From Gammaproteobacteria bacterium (GTDB lineage: Bacteria > Pseudomonadota > Gammaproteobacteria > Pseudomonadales > Halieaceae): a stretch of DNA of 64,000 nt. The position numbers and the translations under genes were made by a program. The notes beneath the pieces are model-generated. The model did no database searches. It saw only the letters and a program-made list of their open reading frames with translations, and was not told the origin of the DNA. The DNA is taken from NCBI GenBank assembly GCA_030427085.1, contig JAUHXH010000001.1, positions 62,001 through 126,000 of the forward strand, read 5' to 3'. Numbering within the stretch: the first letter of the stretch is position 1; each line of letters begins with the position of its first letter. This document shows, piece after piece, positions 29,126 to 38,174 of the stretch.

Positions 29126-30646
29126 ATGATTTACAACAATCCAAATACCGATGGTGCCAAAGTCCATTTCAAGCCCCGCTACGACAACTATATCGGCGGC
29201 GAATGGGTGGCACCTGCAGATGGTCGCTATTTCGAGAATATTTCACCGGTGAATGGCGCCGTTTTCTGCGAAGTGGCGCGTTCCAATGGCGCGGATATCG
29301 ACCTCGCCCTGGATGCGGCCCACGCCGCCGCTGACGCCTGGGGCAAAACGCCAGTAGCCGAGCGATCGCGTCTGTTGCTGCAACTTGCAGACCGGATCGA
29401 GGCCAATCTGGAAATGCTCGCCGTGGCGGAAACCTGGGATAACGGCAAGGCGGTGCGCGAAACGCTGGCTGCAGATATCCCGCTGGCCGCCGATCATTTC
29501 CGTTACTTTGCTGGCTGTGTACGTGCTCAGGAAGGCAGCATCGGGGAAATCGACGAAAACACCGTCGCCTACCACTTCAAGGAACCTCTGGGCGTGGTGG
29601 GGCAGATTATTCCCTGGAACTTCCCCATTCTGATGGCTGCGTGGAAACTGGCGCCAGCGCTGGCGGCGGGCAATTGCGTGGTGTTGAAACCTGCCGAGCA
29701 AACGCCGGTGGGAATTCTCCTGCTGATGGAGCTGGCAGGCGACCTGTTTCCGCCGGGGGTGATCAATGTGGTCAACGGCTTTGGCGAAGAGGCGGGACAA
29801 GCCCTGGCAACCAGCAAGCGCATCGCCAAAATCGCCTTCACTGGCTCAACTCCGATCGGATCGCACATTCTCAAATGTGCGGCTGACAACATCATTCCCT
29901 CCACGGTGGAGTTGGGCGGCAAGTCACCGAACATTTACTTCGCCGACATCCTCGATCAGGAAGATGCCTTTGTCAGCAAGGCGGTTGAAGGCGCGGTGCT
30001 GGCCTTTTTCAACCAGGGTGAGGTGTGTACCTGCCCGTCCCGCCTGTTGATTCAGGAGAGTATTTACGAGGACTTCATCGCTCGGGTGATGGAGCGCGCC
30101 CAGCAGATTAAACGCGGCAACCCACTGGATCTGGACACCATGGTTGGCGCCCAGGCATCCCAGGAGCAGTTCGAGAAGATCATCAACTACATCGAGATCG
30201 GCAAGCAGGAAGGCGCCACAGTGCTGATGGGCGGCGAAGTGGAGAAAGTGGTAGGCGGGTATGAGAGCGGCTATTACATCCAGCCGACCTTGCTCAAGGG
30301 TATGAACCGGATGCGCGTGTTCCAGGAGGAAATTTTCGGACCGGTGGTTTCCACTGCTACGTTCAAAGACGAAGCCGAAGCACTGGCAATCGCCAACGAT
30401 ACGGACTTTGGCCTGGGCGCGGGTGTGTGGACCCGGGACATGAACTTGTCCTACCGCATGGGGCGCGGCATTCAGGCGGGTCGGGTGTGGACCAACTGCT
30501 ATCACCAGTACCCGGCGCATGCAGCCTTTGGCGGCTACAAGAAGTCGGGTGTGGGGCGCGAAACGCACAAGGTGGCGCTGGACCACTATCAGCAGACCAA
30601 GAACCTGCTGGTGAGTTACGATGTCAATCCGCTTGGATTTTTCTAA
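29126..30646 (+). CDS. NAD-dependent aldehyde dehydrogenase (ExaC/AcoD-like)
   Basis: 506 residues; oxidises an aldehyde, probably acetaldehyde or a related short aldehyde, to the acid. The full ALDH fold is present: entry [32 protein letters not shown]-binding [33 protein letters not shown] and FTGSTPIG, catalytic Glu in VELGGKSPN, catalytic Cys in [13 protein letters not shown], and EIFGPVV near the C-terminus. The [12 protein letters not shown] and [21 protein letters not shown] strings are typical of the AcoD/ExaC/AldB group. The start ATG 29126 follows GGAG with a 6-base spacer; the open frame begins at 29063 without such a site. It is divergent from the GAF regulator, with 104 bases shared. 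Confidence 0.92.
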   Translation: MIYNNPNTDGAKVHFKPRYDNYIGGEWVAPADGRYFENISPVNGAVFCEVARSNGADIDLALDAAHAAADAWGKTPVAERSRLLLQLADRIEANLEMLAVAETWDNGKAVRETLAADIPLAADHFRYFAGCVRAQEGSIGEIDENTVAYHFKEPLGVVGQIIPWNFPILMAAWKLAPALAAGNCVVLKPAEQTPVGILLLMELAGDLFPPGVINVVNGFGEEAGQALATSKRIAKIAFTGSTPIGSHILKCAADNIIPSTVELGGKSPNIYFADILDQEDAFVSKAVEGAVLAFFNQGEVCTCPSRLLIQESIYEDFIARVMERAQQIKRGNPLDLDTMVGAQASQEQFEKIINYIEIGKQEGATVLMGGEVEKVVGGYESGYYIQPTLLKGMNRMRVFQEEIFGPVVSTATFKDEAEALAIANDTDFGLGAGVWTRDMNLSYRMGRGIQAGRVWTNCYHQYPAHAAFGGYKKSGVGRETHKVALDHYQQTKNLLVSYDVNPLGFF

Positions 30647-30658
30647 GCGCGACGTCCT

Positions 30659-30743
30659 TTAGTGTTTGATCTATCGCTGCGGCCGGCGACTGCGGTAAAG
30701 TCACTTTGCAGGAAGTCGGCCCAACGGCTGGATCAAACACTAA
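30659..30743. repeat. 85-base element with 13-bp perfect terminal inverted repeats
   Basis: TTAGTGTTTGATC at 30659-30671 is exactly complementary to GATCAAACACTAA at 30731-30743. Inside, GGCCGGCGACT and AGTCGGCC are also nearly complementary, with an AAAGTCACTTT core, so the whole element can fold into one long imperfect hairpin. It lies between the aldehyde dehydrogenase stop and the FkbM gene. It could be a small MITE-like or REP-type element, or a structured terminator. Confidence 0.65.
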
Positions 30744-30755
30744 CAGGATGTACCG

Positions 30756-31505
30756 ATGGCTCAGCGCTTGTTACCCAGCGCCTATCAACTGAAAAAGGTC
30801 GTTCTTTATCCCTATACGGCATACAAACGCCAGCAGGAAAGTGACAAAAGCGGCTTCATCAAGGCGGCGCTGGAGCTACATTACTATCGCCCCGCATTTT
30901 ATGACTTCATCACCGCGGTCATTAAAAACCCATCGCTGCTCAGTGATGTCGACCTGGAGGAGGGCGCCACCATTTTGGACGTTGGCGCATTCGTTGGTGA
31001 TTGGGCCGAAGCGATTCTACAGCGCCACCCCTCAAGTACCGTCTACGCGTTCGAACCGAACCCAGGGTCGTTCAGGCAGCTGGAGGGCAAAACGGATCAA
31101 TTTCCCGGTCTGAAGCCCATGCCCTACGGGCTGGGGGATGAGGATTTGCAGCCACGCCTGTCGCTGAAAGGCCTGGGATCTTCCATGTACAGTCACCATT
31201 CCGACGATGATGAAACCGCTTACGTGGACGTATCCATCCGGGCAATAGATAGCGTTTGGCAGGAACTGGGTCTGGGAAACGTTGACCTGATGAAGATCAA
31301 TATCGAAGGTGCTGAATTTCCGCTGCTGGAGAAGATGATCGAATGCGACCTGCTTAAGCGTGTGGACCACTATCTAATCCAGTTTCACGAATGGCACCCG
31401 CAGGCTTACAGCCGCCGGCGGCGCATCCGCAAAGCGCTAAGTCAAACCCATCGGCTGGTGTGGGATTACCACTTCGTGTGGGAGTACTGGCAGCGACGTG
31501 AGTGA
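30756..31505 (+). CDS. FkbM-family methyltransferase
   Basis: 249 residues; a SAM-dependent methyltransferase of the FkbM family, usually O-methylating sugars, lipids or other secondary metabolites. It has SAM motif I ATILDVGAFVGDWAEAI near residues 71-87, the acidic ribose-binding residue in STVYAFEPNPGSF, and the family-typical later blocks VDVSIRAIDSVWQELGL and DLMKINIEGAEFPLLEKM. The substrate is not evident; no glycosyltransferases lie nearby. AGGA upstream of the ATG is a modest ribosome binding site. The gene sits directly behind the 85-base inverted-repeat element and converges with the DUF3667 gene, 16 bases apart. Confidence 0.88.
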   Translation: MAQRLLPSAYQLKKVVLYPYTAYKRQQESDKSGFIKAALELHYYRPAFYDFITAVIKNPSLLSDVDLEEGATILDVGAFVGDWAEAILQRHPSSTVYAFEPNPGSFRQLEGKTDQFPGLKPMPYGLGDEDLQPRLSLKGLGSSMYSHHSDDDETAYVDVSIRAIDSVWQELGLGNVDLMKINIEGAEFPLLEKMIECDLLKRVDHYLIQFHEWHPQAYSRRRRIRKALSQTHRLVWDYHFVWEYWQRRE

Positions 31506-31521
31506 AGGTTCAGGAAGAGCG

Positions 31522-32412
31522 CTACAACAACCACAGCGCCACCATGGCAGTGGCGGCGATCCCTAACGCCATAGCAATGCCATAGGTGAAGTAGATTAAC
31601 GCTGATTTCCCCACGGCTCCCATCCAGCCGGAGCCATACGCCCGGCGCAGCGCCAGCGGCAGATAAGCCAATAACACCAGCCAAAGCCACGAACTGGCGG
31701 CCGGGATGACTCGCTCCAATCCGAGGTCAATCAGGTACAGCAGGTACACAAAAGAGTGGTAGTGGAGCGCAAACACCAGATGCTGCAGGTAGTGATACGG
31801 CGAGAACAGATAAACGAACTGAATCAACAGCGCGAACAGGGGCAGCAGCGCGAACATCAGTTGGGGCGCATAGTCCAGCAACAGGTCTACGAAGCGCTGG
31901 GGGTCGTCCTTTAGCTTCCCGGTGTTTTTGTTCATCCGATCCTCAATGTCCTGTAGCCACTGGGGACTGTCTTCCATGGTGATATTGATCCACGAGGAGT
32001 CCGGGTCCAGATAGTTGGGTAACTCGGGTGGATCGTCTTCGCTGATGACCTCTTCGTTTTCCCCATCGTTGTTGACGACGAAAACGCCCTGATCAGAGGG
32101 CTTGGGTGCCACCATCGACATCGCAAGGAACAGGAGAAAGCTGAGTACCAGATAGAGGCGCAGAGGTGGCAGATAGCGTGCTCGGCGACCGGCGAAGAAT
32201 TCCGCGGTCAGAAAACCAGGGCGCACCATGAGGGGAAACAGGGTACGCCAGAAACGGGAGTCGGCATCAAACAGGTCCCCGGCAAGATCGCTGGCGGTGT
32301 CGAAGAAGCGCCGGTCGGCGCGTCCTTCACGCTGGCCGCAGTCGGCACAGTACTCGCTGCGAATGCGAGCCCCGCAATTGCGGCAGTACTGAACGGTGTT
32401 CGTGCTGTCCAA
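31522..32412 (-). CDS. DUF3667 membrane protein with N-terminal zinc ribbon
   Basis: 296 residues. It begins with a CxxC...CxxC zinc ribbon (YCRNCGARIRSEYCADCGQRE), then a DUF3667-type region (FWRTLFPLMVRPGFLTAEFFAGRRARYLPPLRLYLVLSFLLFL). An acidic extracytoplasmic loop follows, then four more hydrophobic segments up to the C-terminus. It belongs to a family of unknown function common in Gram-negative bacteria. The start appears to be TTG at 32412, the only start codon before the zinc ribbon. It is divergent from the Hcp gene across 128 bases. Confidence 0.8.
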   Translation of the reverse strand: MDSTNTVQYCRNCGARIRSEYCADCGQREGRADRRFFDTASDLAGDLFDADSRFWRTLFPLMVRPGFLTAEFFAGRRARYLPPLRLYLVLSFLLFLAMSMVAPKPSDQGVFVVNNDGENEEVISEDDPPELPNYLDPDSSWINITMEDSPQWLQDIEDRMNKNTGKLKDDPQRFVDLLLDYAPQLMFALLPLFALLIQFVYLFSPYHYLQHLVFALHYHSFVYLLYLIDLGLERVIPAASSWLWLVLLAYLPLALRRAYGSGWMGAVGKSALIYFTYGIAMALGIAATAMVALWLL

Positions 32413-32481
32413 GGTCGAAGCTGGTCCCCATTATTGTTGGGTGGCTTGTTGGCCGCCTGGGGCAATTCTACCCCATAGCGA

Positions 32482-32511
32482 TTGGACCAGCGTAGATGTG
32501 GTGACTATTCT
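32482..32511 (+). promoter_or_regulatory. Candidate sigma-70-type promoter of the Hcp gene
   Basis: TTGGAC and TATTCT are separated by 18 bases, 30 bases upstream of the Hcp ATG. Four of six positions match the -35 consensus and four of six the -10 consensus. By-eye assignment only. Confidence 0.3.
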
Positions 32512-32540
32512 GAATACGAATCTCTTCACGGGAGATAGTT

Positions 32541-33050
32541 ATGGCACTGAACGGTTATCTGCGCCTGAGAATCGACGGGGCAGACGTCGACACGGCGATG
32601 GGCGAAGACTGCACGGTAAGTCAGATGGGCGGAGTAGACGTTTCCACTGCCCTGGAAACCGTGTACTTCAAAGCGAGCACCGCCATCGGCATCGGCGATG
32701 GCCACCGATCAAGTACCACGGTGGAACAGAGCCCCGCGGAGTTCTGGGTGCGAATCGGAAAGAGTACGGCGCTCCTTGCCCAGGCCCTGTACGAACACAA
32801 GCGGATCGATCTTTCCTTCGAGATATTTCGCAATAATCCGCAAACGGGGGTTACCGAGCTGCAGTTCAAGTACGAGATTGATCAGGGCAGGCTGGTGCTT
32901 TTCGAGATGGAGAATCCCAATACGCTGGACCCTGGTACCACAAATTCCCCATCCATTGTTCGCCTGGGGGTTTCCGCGCATACCACGCGCTGGGTTTCGG
33001 AAACTCAGGGGAATGAGTACGAGTACAATTGGTCGAGGTCGCGAGTATGA
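32541..33050 (+). CDS. Hcp/TssD-family type VI secretion tube protein, solitary
   Basis: 169 residues resembling Hcp1-family proteins, which stack as hexameric rings forming the inner tube of the type VI secretion system. Visible landmarks are the N-terminal YLRLRIDGADVDTAMGE, the mid-domain STTVEQSPAEFWVRIGKSTALLAQALYEHKRIDLSFEIF, and the C-terminal HTTRWVSETQGNEYEYNWS block. Length is normal for Hcp. The start follows GGGAG with a 7-base spacer. No other T6SS gene is in the window, so this is an orphan copy, which elsewhere can carry effectors or act with a distant main cluster. It may instead be a distant Hcp-like beta-barrel with another role. Confidence 0.7.
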   Translation: MALNGYLRLRIDGADVDTAMGEDCTVSQMGGVDVSTALETVYFKASTAIGIGDGHRSSTTVEQSPAEFWVRIGKSTALLAQALYEHKRIDLSFEIFRNNPQTGVTELQFKYEIDQGRLVLFEMENPNTLDPGTTNSPSIVRLGVSAHTTRWVSETQGNEYEYNWSRSRV

Positions 33051-33115
33051 CAGCGCATTCATAGAGAAGGCTCTGCTCAGGACGCGCGACCATCGGCCCT
33101 TATAGTTCCTTCGCG

Positions 33116-34477
33116 CTACCCCACCCAAACCTGTTTCGCGTTAACGAACTCCTTGATGCCATGCGGCCCCAACTCGCGGCCGTAACCCGATTGGCCGATA
33201 CCGCCGCTGGGCAATCGCGGGTCGGTTTTTACGATGCCGTTTACCGCCACCTGTCCTGCGTTTAGTGCTGCGGCAGCGCGATCAGCCTTGCTGTCGTCGC
33301 TGGTCCAGATACTGGAGCCGAGGCCGTAAGCGGTGTCGTTGGCCAGTGCCAGGGCGTGGTCGAAATTATCGGCTTTGGTAATACTGAGTACCGGACCAAA
33401 CGTTTCTTCGCAGAACGATGTCATGCCCGGCTGCACATCCGCCAGCACAGTGGCCGGATAGAAGTAACCTGTACCCTCTGGTATTTCGCCGCCGCACAAC
33501 AGGCGAGCCCCTTGTTCAACGGTTTGTGAAACCTGCTGGTGGAGTTGCGAGCGAAGATCCTCTCTGGCGATGGGCCCCAGCGCTTGAGATTCCTCACTCG
33601 GGTCGCCGAGGGTGAGGGCACGAAAGCGAGTGCTCAGCGCTTCACATACTGCGTCATAAGCACTGGCTTCTACGATCACCCGCTTGGCGGCGATGCAGGA
33701 TTGCCCCGCGTTGATAGTGCGCGAGATCGTGATCACGTCACAGGCCTTTTCGATATCAGCGTCGGCCAGCACGATGCAGGGATCTGAGCCGCCCAACTCC
33801 AGCACGGCAGGTTTTAATCCCGCTGCGGCACGTGCAGCTACTTTGCGGCCAGCAGCGCTGGAACCGGTAAAGGACACGGCCTTGATGCCAGGATGATCGA
33901 TGGCATCGCCCACCAGGTCCGTTGTGATGGGCAGGTTGACCACCACATCTTCTGGCAGGCCTGCCTGCGCAATCGTGCGCGTCAGGCAGGCAGCTGTGGC
34001 AGGCACGTTGGGATCGGCTTTCATCACGCAGGTATTGCCGGCCATTAACGCGGGAGCGAGGAAGCGCAGCGCGAGCCAGACCGGGGCGTTCCAGGGCAGG
34101 ATGCCCAGCACGGCGCCCAGCGGTTGGTAGCAGACGTAACTCAGTTTGGCGTCGGAACCCAATTCTTCGGCATTCAGGAAATCGCTGGCGTTATCCGCGT
34201 AGTACTCCGCGCAAGCAGCGGACTTCTCTACTTCCCCGAGGCCTTCGCGCAGCGGTTTGCCCATCTCATGCGCCATTAACTCACTGAGTTCCTGCTTGTT
34301 CGCTCGCAGCGCCTCGGCAAATCGCCGTAAGTATTCGGCGCGTGCTGATATCGACGTGTCCCGCCAGCCCGGGAACGCGCCCACCGCGCGGTCGATGGCC
34401 CATTCACATTCCGCAGCGCTCAGGGACTCAACTTCCGGCAACGCTTCGCCGGTTGTCGGGTTGACAGGATTTAACAC
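33116..34477 (-). CDS. doeC: Semialdehyde dehydrogenase, DoeC-like (ectoine degradation)
   Basis: 453 residues; an NAD(P)-dependent aldehyde dehydrogenase of the succinate-semialdehyde type. It has LPWNAPVWLALRFLAPALMAGNTCVMKADP, FTGSSAAG, catalytic Glu in VLELGGSDPC, catalytic Cys in NAGQSCIAAKR, and C-terminal QSGYGRELGPHGIKEFVNAKQVW. As last gene of an ectoine-catabolic operon it would oxidise L-aspartate-4-semialdehyde to L-aspartate (DoeC/Ssd role); the substrate is inferred from context. GTG at 34477 is chosen as start: GGGAGG lies 6 bases upstream, inside the end of the ectoine hydrolase gene, and the two genes overlap. A longer frame to 34546 would add unrelated residues. Confidence 0.85.
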   Translation of the reverse strand: MLNPVNPTTGEALPEVESLSAAECEWAIDRAVGAFPGWRDTSISARAEYLRRFAEALRANKQELSELMAHEMGKPLREGLGEVEKSAACAEYYADNASDFLNAEELGSDAKLSYVCYQPLGAVLGILPWNAPVWLALRFLAPALMAGNTCVMKADPNVPATAACLTRTIAQAGLPEDVVVNLPITTDLVGDAIDHPGIKAVSFTGSSAAGRKVAARAAAGLKPAVLELGGSDPCIVLADADIEKACDVITISRTINAGQSCIAAKRVIVEASAYDAVCEALSTRFRALTLGDPSEESQALGPIAREDLRSQLHQQVSQTVEQGARLLCGGEIPEGTGYFYPATVLADVQPGMTSFCEETFGPVLSITKADNFDHALALANDTAYGLGSSIWTSDDSKADRAAAALNAGQVAVNGIVKTDPRLPSGGIGQSGYGRELGPHGIKEFVNAKQVWVG

Positions 34478-35724
34478 TGCACACCTCCCGCTGGCGTTTC
34501 CGGTGCCGGCTCCGGTGCTTTGCGCGCTGTGTTCAGGTCGATGCATTCTCCGCTGCTGTTTGGCTTTACTGTGAAATCCCGTGGTGTGTCGTTAAAGAAC
34601 GACGCACACCCGTCCTCAGTAATGTAGATCGTGTCGGAGATACCGCAGGTTTTATCGCCGTCCACGCCCCACATCCAGGGAATCAGGTGGAAGGTCATGC
34701 CCTCACGCAGTACCGTGGACTGGCCCTGTTTCAGGCTCAGTATGTAACCCTCATCCCAACTGGGTGGAAACGCGATGCCGATGGAATAGCCGGATCGAGT
34801 GATAAGGCGGGCGCCCACCGGATTGTCACTGATGATGTTGCGGACCAGGTTGTCCACGTCGGAGACGGTCATGCCCGGTTGCAGCATACGATGCACGCTA
34901 TCCAGTGCATATTTCATGGTTTCCTGGGCGGTGGCCATGGAGTCACTAAGCTCCCCCAACACCACAGTGCGCATCATCGCTGTGTGGTAACGACGGAAAC
35001 AACCACCCACCTCAAGGAACACATGCTCGTTGTTTTGCACCACACGACCCTCCCAGGTGGCGTGGCCGATCATGGTGCGCGGCCCTGATGTGACGTAGGG
35101 CATGACCGCCGGTGGCTCACCGCCGGCGCGAAACATGGCGTCGCTAATGGCAGCGCCGATTTCGTTTTCAGTGACACCCACGCGGCAGGCTTCAATGCCG
35201 GCCGCCATGCCTGCTTCCGTGGCGCGCGCAGCTTTTTTCATCAGGTCAATTTCCACCTGAGACTTGCATATGCGGCCTTCTTCCACAATGCCGAAACAAT
35301 CCAGCAGCTTGCCGTCTTTCAAGGTGGTGTGGATTACGTCCTGATGATAAGCAGGGAAAAAGTAGCTGTTGCGTTCGTAGCCGATGCGCTTGTTGGCCAG
35401 GCCGAACTCCCTCAGGGCGTCCACCAGCATTTGCATGGCATCGCCGGTGTCGGGGTAGGGACGAGTCACCTCCACCCAGGTGCGCGCCTTCACATTGGAC
35501 TCCTCCAGCGCCCGTGTAATCATGAAGGGCTCCTGCTCCAGCGGTACTACCAGCGCCTGGAAAAAGGAGTAGCCGGTGGTCTGGTAGTCCGTCAGGTACA
35601 TAATGTTTGCCGGGTCCGAGATCACCACTGCATCCAGATGGCGATCGGCAATACGCTGACGCAGCTCGCTGATCCGTCGTTCGTACTCCGCTGGTGGAAA
35701 GGTCATGTCTTCGCGTGCGTTCAT
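34471..35724 (-). CDS. doeA: Ectoine hydrolase DoeA
   Basis: 417 residues; a cytoplasmic M24 (pita-bread) family protein that opens the ectoine ring to N-acetyl-diaminobutyrate. The N-terminal creatinase-type domain begins FPPAEYERRISELRQRIADRHLDAVVISDPANIMYLTDY, as in DoeA/EutD. The C-terminal domain carries SQVEIDLMKKAARATEAGMAAG, FLEVGGCFRRYHTAMMRTVVLG and EGMTFHLIPWMWG. These lack some classic metal ligands, as in DoeA and creatinase. ATG 35724 overlaps the stop of the transaminase gene (ATGA) and is preceded by GGAGG with a 7-base spacer. The extra frame up to 35844 lies inside the transaminase gene. The gene set around it supports the assignment. Confidence 0.88.
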   Translation of the reverse strand: MNAREDMTFPPAEYERRISELRQRIADRHLDAVVISDPANIMYLTDYQTTGYSFFQALVVPLEQEPFMITRALEESNVKARTWVEVTRPYPDTGDAMQMLVDALREFGLANKRIGYERNSYFFPAYHQDVIHTTLKDGKLLDCFGIVEEGRICKSQVEIDLMKKAARATEAGMAAGIEACRVGVTENEIGAAISDAMFRAGGEPPAVMPYVTSGPRTMIGHATWEGRVVQNNEHVFLEVGGCFRRYHTAMMRTVVLGELSDSMATAQETMKYALDSVHRMLQPGMTVSDVDNLVRNIISDNPVGARLITRSGYSIGIAFPPSWDEGYILSLKQGQSTVLREGMTFHLIPWMWGVDGDKTCGISDTIYITEDGCASFFNDTPRDFTVKPNSSGECIDLNTARKAPEPAPETPAGGVQC

Positions 35725-36959
35725 GCGGCTTCCTCCAAGACGTGTTCGGTGGTGCGGATCAGAATGTCCAGGCCGGCGGCAAGGTCTTGCTGCGAGATGG
35801 TCAGCGGCGGAATCAGTTTCAATACTTTGCCGCCCATACCGCAACTCGCAATCAGTAGGCCGCTGTCAAAACAACGGCCTACGATACTCGCGGCCCGCTC
35901 ACCGTCGCCCAGGTCCAGTCCCATGATCATGCCTTTACCGCGTAGCTGCAGGCTGGAGTCTTTCGCGAGCAGTGGTTGCAATGTGGCGAGCATGAAGTCT
36001 GTTTTCTCACGGACCTCGTTCATCAGTTTGGCGTCGGTGAAGTACTCCAGGGCCACCTTGCCTGCTACAAATGACAGATTCTGGCCGCGGAAGGTGCCTG
36101 TGTGTTCCCCAGGTGACCAGTGATCGTCCAGTTCCGGGCGCACCAGATTAAGGGCCAGTGGAGTGCCGATACCGCCGACACCTTTCGCCAGGCAGACGAT
36201 GTCCGGCTCGATATCGAGGTCATCAAAACTGAAGTAAGAACCGGTGCGTCCGCAGCCTACCTGAATGTCATCGACGATCAGCAGGGCACCCAAGTCCTTC
36301 GCCAGTGAAGCCAGGGATTGAATCCACTGCCTGTCGACCACATTGACTCCACCTTCGGCCTGGATGGTCTCTACCAGAAAAGCCGCGGGTTTATCGGCGT
36401 TACATTGCGCGCGCAGTTCGGCAATCAGCGCGTGGGCGTCGGTATCGCTGGTGCCCAGCGGGTGATGGCTGACGTGCTCCAGGGGCACACCCGCCGCGCC
36501 TCTGAAATAGGGGTTGGCTGTAGCGGCCAGTGATCCCAGCGTCATACCGTGAAAGCCCTGGTGAAATGCCACGATGTGTGGGCGGCCGGTCACACGACGC
36601 GCCAGCTTCATCGCAGCTTCAACGGCGTTGGTGCCCGTTGGGCCGGTGAATTGCAGGCGGTGCGGCATATTGCGCGGCGCCAGAATGACGTCGCTAAAGC
36701 GTTGGATAAAGGCAGCTTTTGCTTCGGTCTGCATATCCAGGCTGTGCAGCACGCCATCGGCTTGCAGGTATTCGATGATCGCCTGTTTCATCAGGGCATT
36801 GTTATGCCCGAAGTTGAGCACGCCGGCGCCGGCAAAGAAGTCGATGTACTCCTTGCCGTCAGTATCGGTTTGTCGTGCATTGTTGGCCGTGGCAAAGGTC
36901 ACGGGGTAAACGCGGCTGTAGGCGCGAATAGACGATTCGCGCTGTTCAAAAATAGTCAT
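35721..36959 (-). CDS. doeD: Diaminobutyrate aminotransferase, EctB/DoeD-like
   Basis: 412 residues; a PLP-dependent class III transaminase. The N-terminus FEQRESSIRAYSRVYPVTF and EYIDFFAGAGVLNFGHNN are strikingly like EctB, the diaminobutyrate:2-oxoglutarate transaminase. PLP-site blocks are HQGFHGMTLGSLAAT, LLIVDDIQVGCGRTG and the lysine in VCLAKGVGG. In this operon it should work in the catabolic direction, turning L-2,4-diaminobutyrate into L-aspartate-4-semialdehyde (DoeD/Atf role). AGGAG lies 6 bases before the ATG. It overlaps doeA by 4 bases and follows doeB2 by 54. No EctA or EctC gene is nearby, which argues against a biosynthetic role. Confidence 0.88.
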   Translation of the reverse strand: MTIFEQRESSIRAYSRVYPVTFATANNARQTDTDGKEYIDFFAGAGVLNFGHNNALMKQAIIEYLQADGVLHSLDMQTEAKAAFIQRFSDVILAPRNMPHRLQFTGPTGTNAVEAAMKLARRVTGRPHIVAFHQGFHGMTLGSLAATANPYFRGAAGVPLEHVSHHPLGTSDTDAHALIAELRAQCNADKPAAFLVETIQAEGGVNVVDRQWIQSLASLAKDLGALLIVDDIQVGCGRTGSYFSFDDLDIEPDIVCLAKGVGGIGTPLALNLVRPELDDHWSPGEHTGTFRGQNLSFVAGKVALEYFTDAKLMNEVREKTDFMLATLQPLLAKDSSLQLRGKGMIMGLDLGDGERAASIVGRCFDSGLLIASCGMGGKVLKLIPPLTISQQDLAAGLDILIRTTEHVLEEAA

Positions 36960-37013
36960 GAAGCACTCCTTCAGTGATGCACAGTGGGTAAAAGATTGCG
37001 CCTGAAGGGGTGG

Positions 37014-38174
37014 CTAGGGTGGCGTTCTCATGCCAGTCAGCCTGCAAAACCAGCGACACACGTCGTCCAGCAAGCTGTCGTTAAAATCGTAGTGGGGGCT
37101 GTGGCAAGGGGCGGCGAAGCGTTGCCCCACGCGGGTGCCAATGAGGGCAAAGGCGCCGGGTACTTCCCGCAGGTAGTAGCTGAAATCTTCCGAGGCCATA
37201 ATCGGCGTGCGATCTTTTGCCGCCAGCGACGAGCCGCCGAACAGGGCCTGCCAGGATTTTCTGGCGAAGGCCGCCTGTTCGGGATGATTGATGGTGGCGC
37301 CGTAGCGCGCCTGATGCTTTACCTCACAGCGGACGCCGTAGCTGGCAGCGGTCTGCTCGGCAACTTCGGTTATCAGTGCTTTGACGTGTTGCGCGGTGTC
37401 TTCATCGGGCACACGAATACTGCCGCCCAGTTCGGTGTACTGGGGAATCACCGTCAACGCATCGCCACCATTGATGCGGGTCACGCTGACCACTGCGGTG
37501 CTTTGAGGTGCCAGTCTGCGGCTGCAAATCTGCTGTAGAGCAAGGGTAACAGCGCTGGCCGCCAATACCGGGTCGGCGCAGCGCTCCGGTTGGCTGGCAT
37601 GACCTCCGCGCCCCTGTAGCTGGATTGTGAAGGTGCCATTGCCACACATTACCAAGTCGTCAGGGCAGGCGAAAGCCCCGTAGGGCAGGTCGGGCCAGTT
37701 GTGCCAGCCGTAAATTTCCCCCACATCGTCCAGCGCGCCGTCGGCGATCATTTCCCTTGCGCCGTGGCCGCCTTCTTCAGCGGGCTGAAACAGGAGCACT
37801 ACCGCCTGGTCGAGTTCGCTTTCGTGTGCTTTCAGCCAGCGTGCCGTGGCCAGCAGCGCGGCGGTGTGGCCATCGTGGCCACAGGCATGCATAAGGCCTG
37901 CCGATTGCGATTGCCACTCTTTGCCGGTTTCTTCGTGGATGGGAAGGGCGTCGATGTCACCGCGCAGGGCGATAGCGGGACGGGCGCCCTCGGGATTAAT
38001 CCAGGCCACCGTCCCGGTGTCCGCGCAGGGGCGCCAGGGTATACCGGCCTCGTCGAGCGCCGCGCGAATGGCGGCCGCCGTATTGTGCTCCTGCCAGCTT
38101 AATTCAGGATGCTGGTGTAAGCGGCGGCGAAACGCCTGCGCGAAAGCAATGTTGTTCTGCCACGAACTCGTCAC
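37014..38174 (-). CDS. doeB2: N2-acetyl-diaminobutyrate deacetylase DoeB2 (M20 family)
   Basis: 386 residues; an M20-type metallo-amidohydrolase that removes the acetyl group from N2-acetyl-L-2,4-diaminobutyrate, the second step of ectoine breakdown. Metal-binding landmarks are RGDIDALPI, MHACGHDGHTA (Cys98, His100, His103), LFQPAEEGGHGA and YGWHNWPDLPYG. A dimerisation domain lies in the middle, and MASEDFSYYLREVPGAFALIG near the end. It is the M20 type (DoeB2) rather than the aspartoacylase-like DoeB of Halomonas. The start is a GTG at 38174 with GGAGG a short 3 bases upstream. It is the first gene of the doe operon; the 255-base gap upstream should hold the promoter. Confidence 0.85.
   Translation of the reverse strand: MTSSWQNNIAFAQAFRRRLHQHPELSWQEHNTAAAIRAALDEAGIPWRPCADTGTVAWINPEGARPAIALRGDIDALPIHEETGKEWQSQSAGLMHACGHDGHTAALLATARWLKAHESELDQAVVLLFQPAEEGGHGAREMIADGALDDVGEIYGWHNWPDLPYGAFACPDDLVMCGNGTFTIQLQGRGGHASQPERCADPVLAASAVTLALQQICSRRLAPQSTAVVSVTRINGGDALTVIPQYTELGGSIRVPDEDTAQHVKALITEVAEQTAASYGVRCEVKHQARYGATINHPEQAAFARKSWQALFGGSSLAAKDRTPIMASEDFSYYLREVPGAFALIGTRVGQRFAAPCHSPHYDFNDSLLDDVCRWFCRLTGMRTPP

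Noticed and set aside
35721-36959. Reading the EctB-like gene as part of ectoine biosynthesis
   Set aside because: No ectA or ectC lies nearby, and it is overlapped by doeA and preceded by a deacetylase, which fits degradation.
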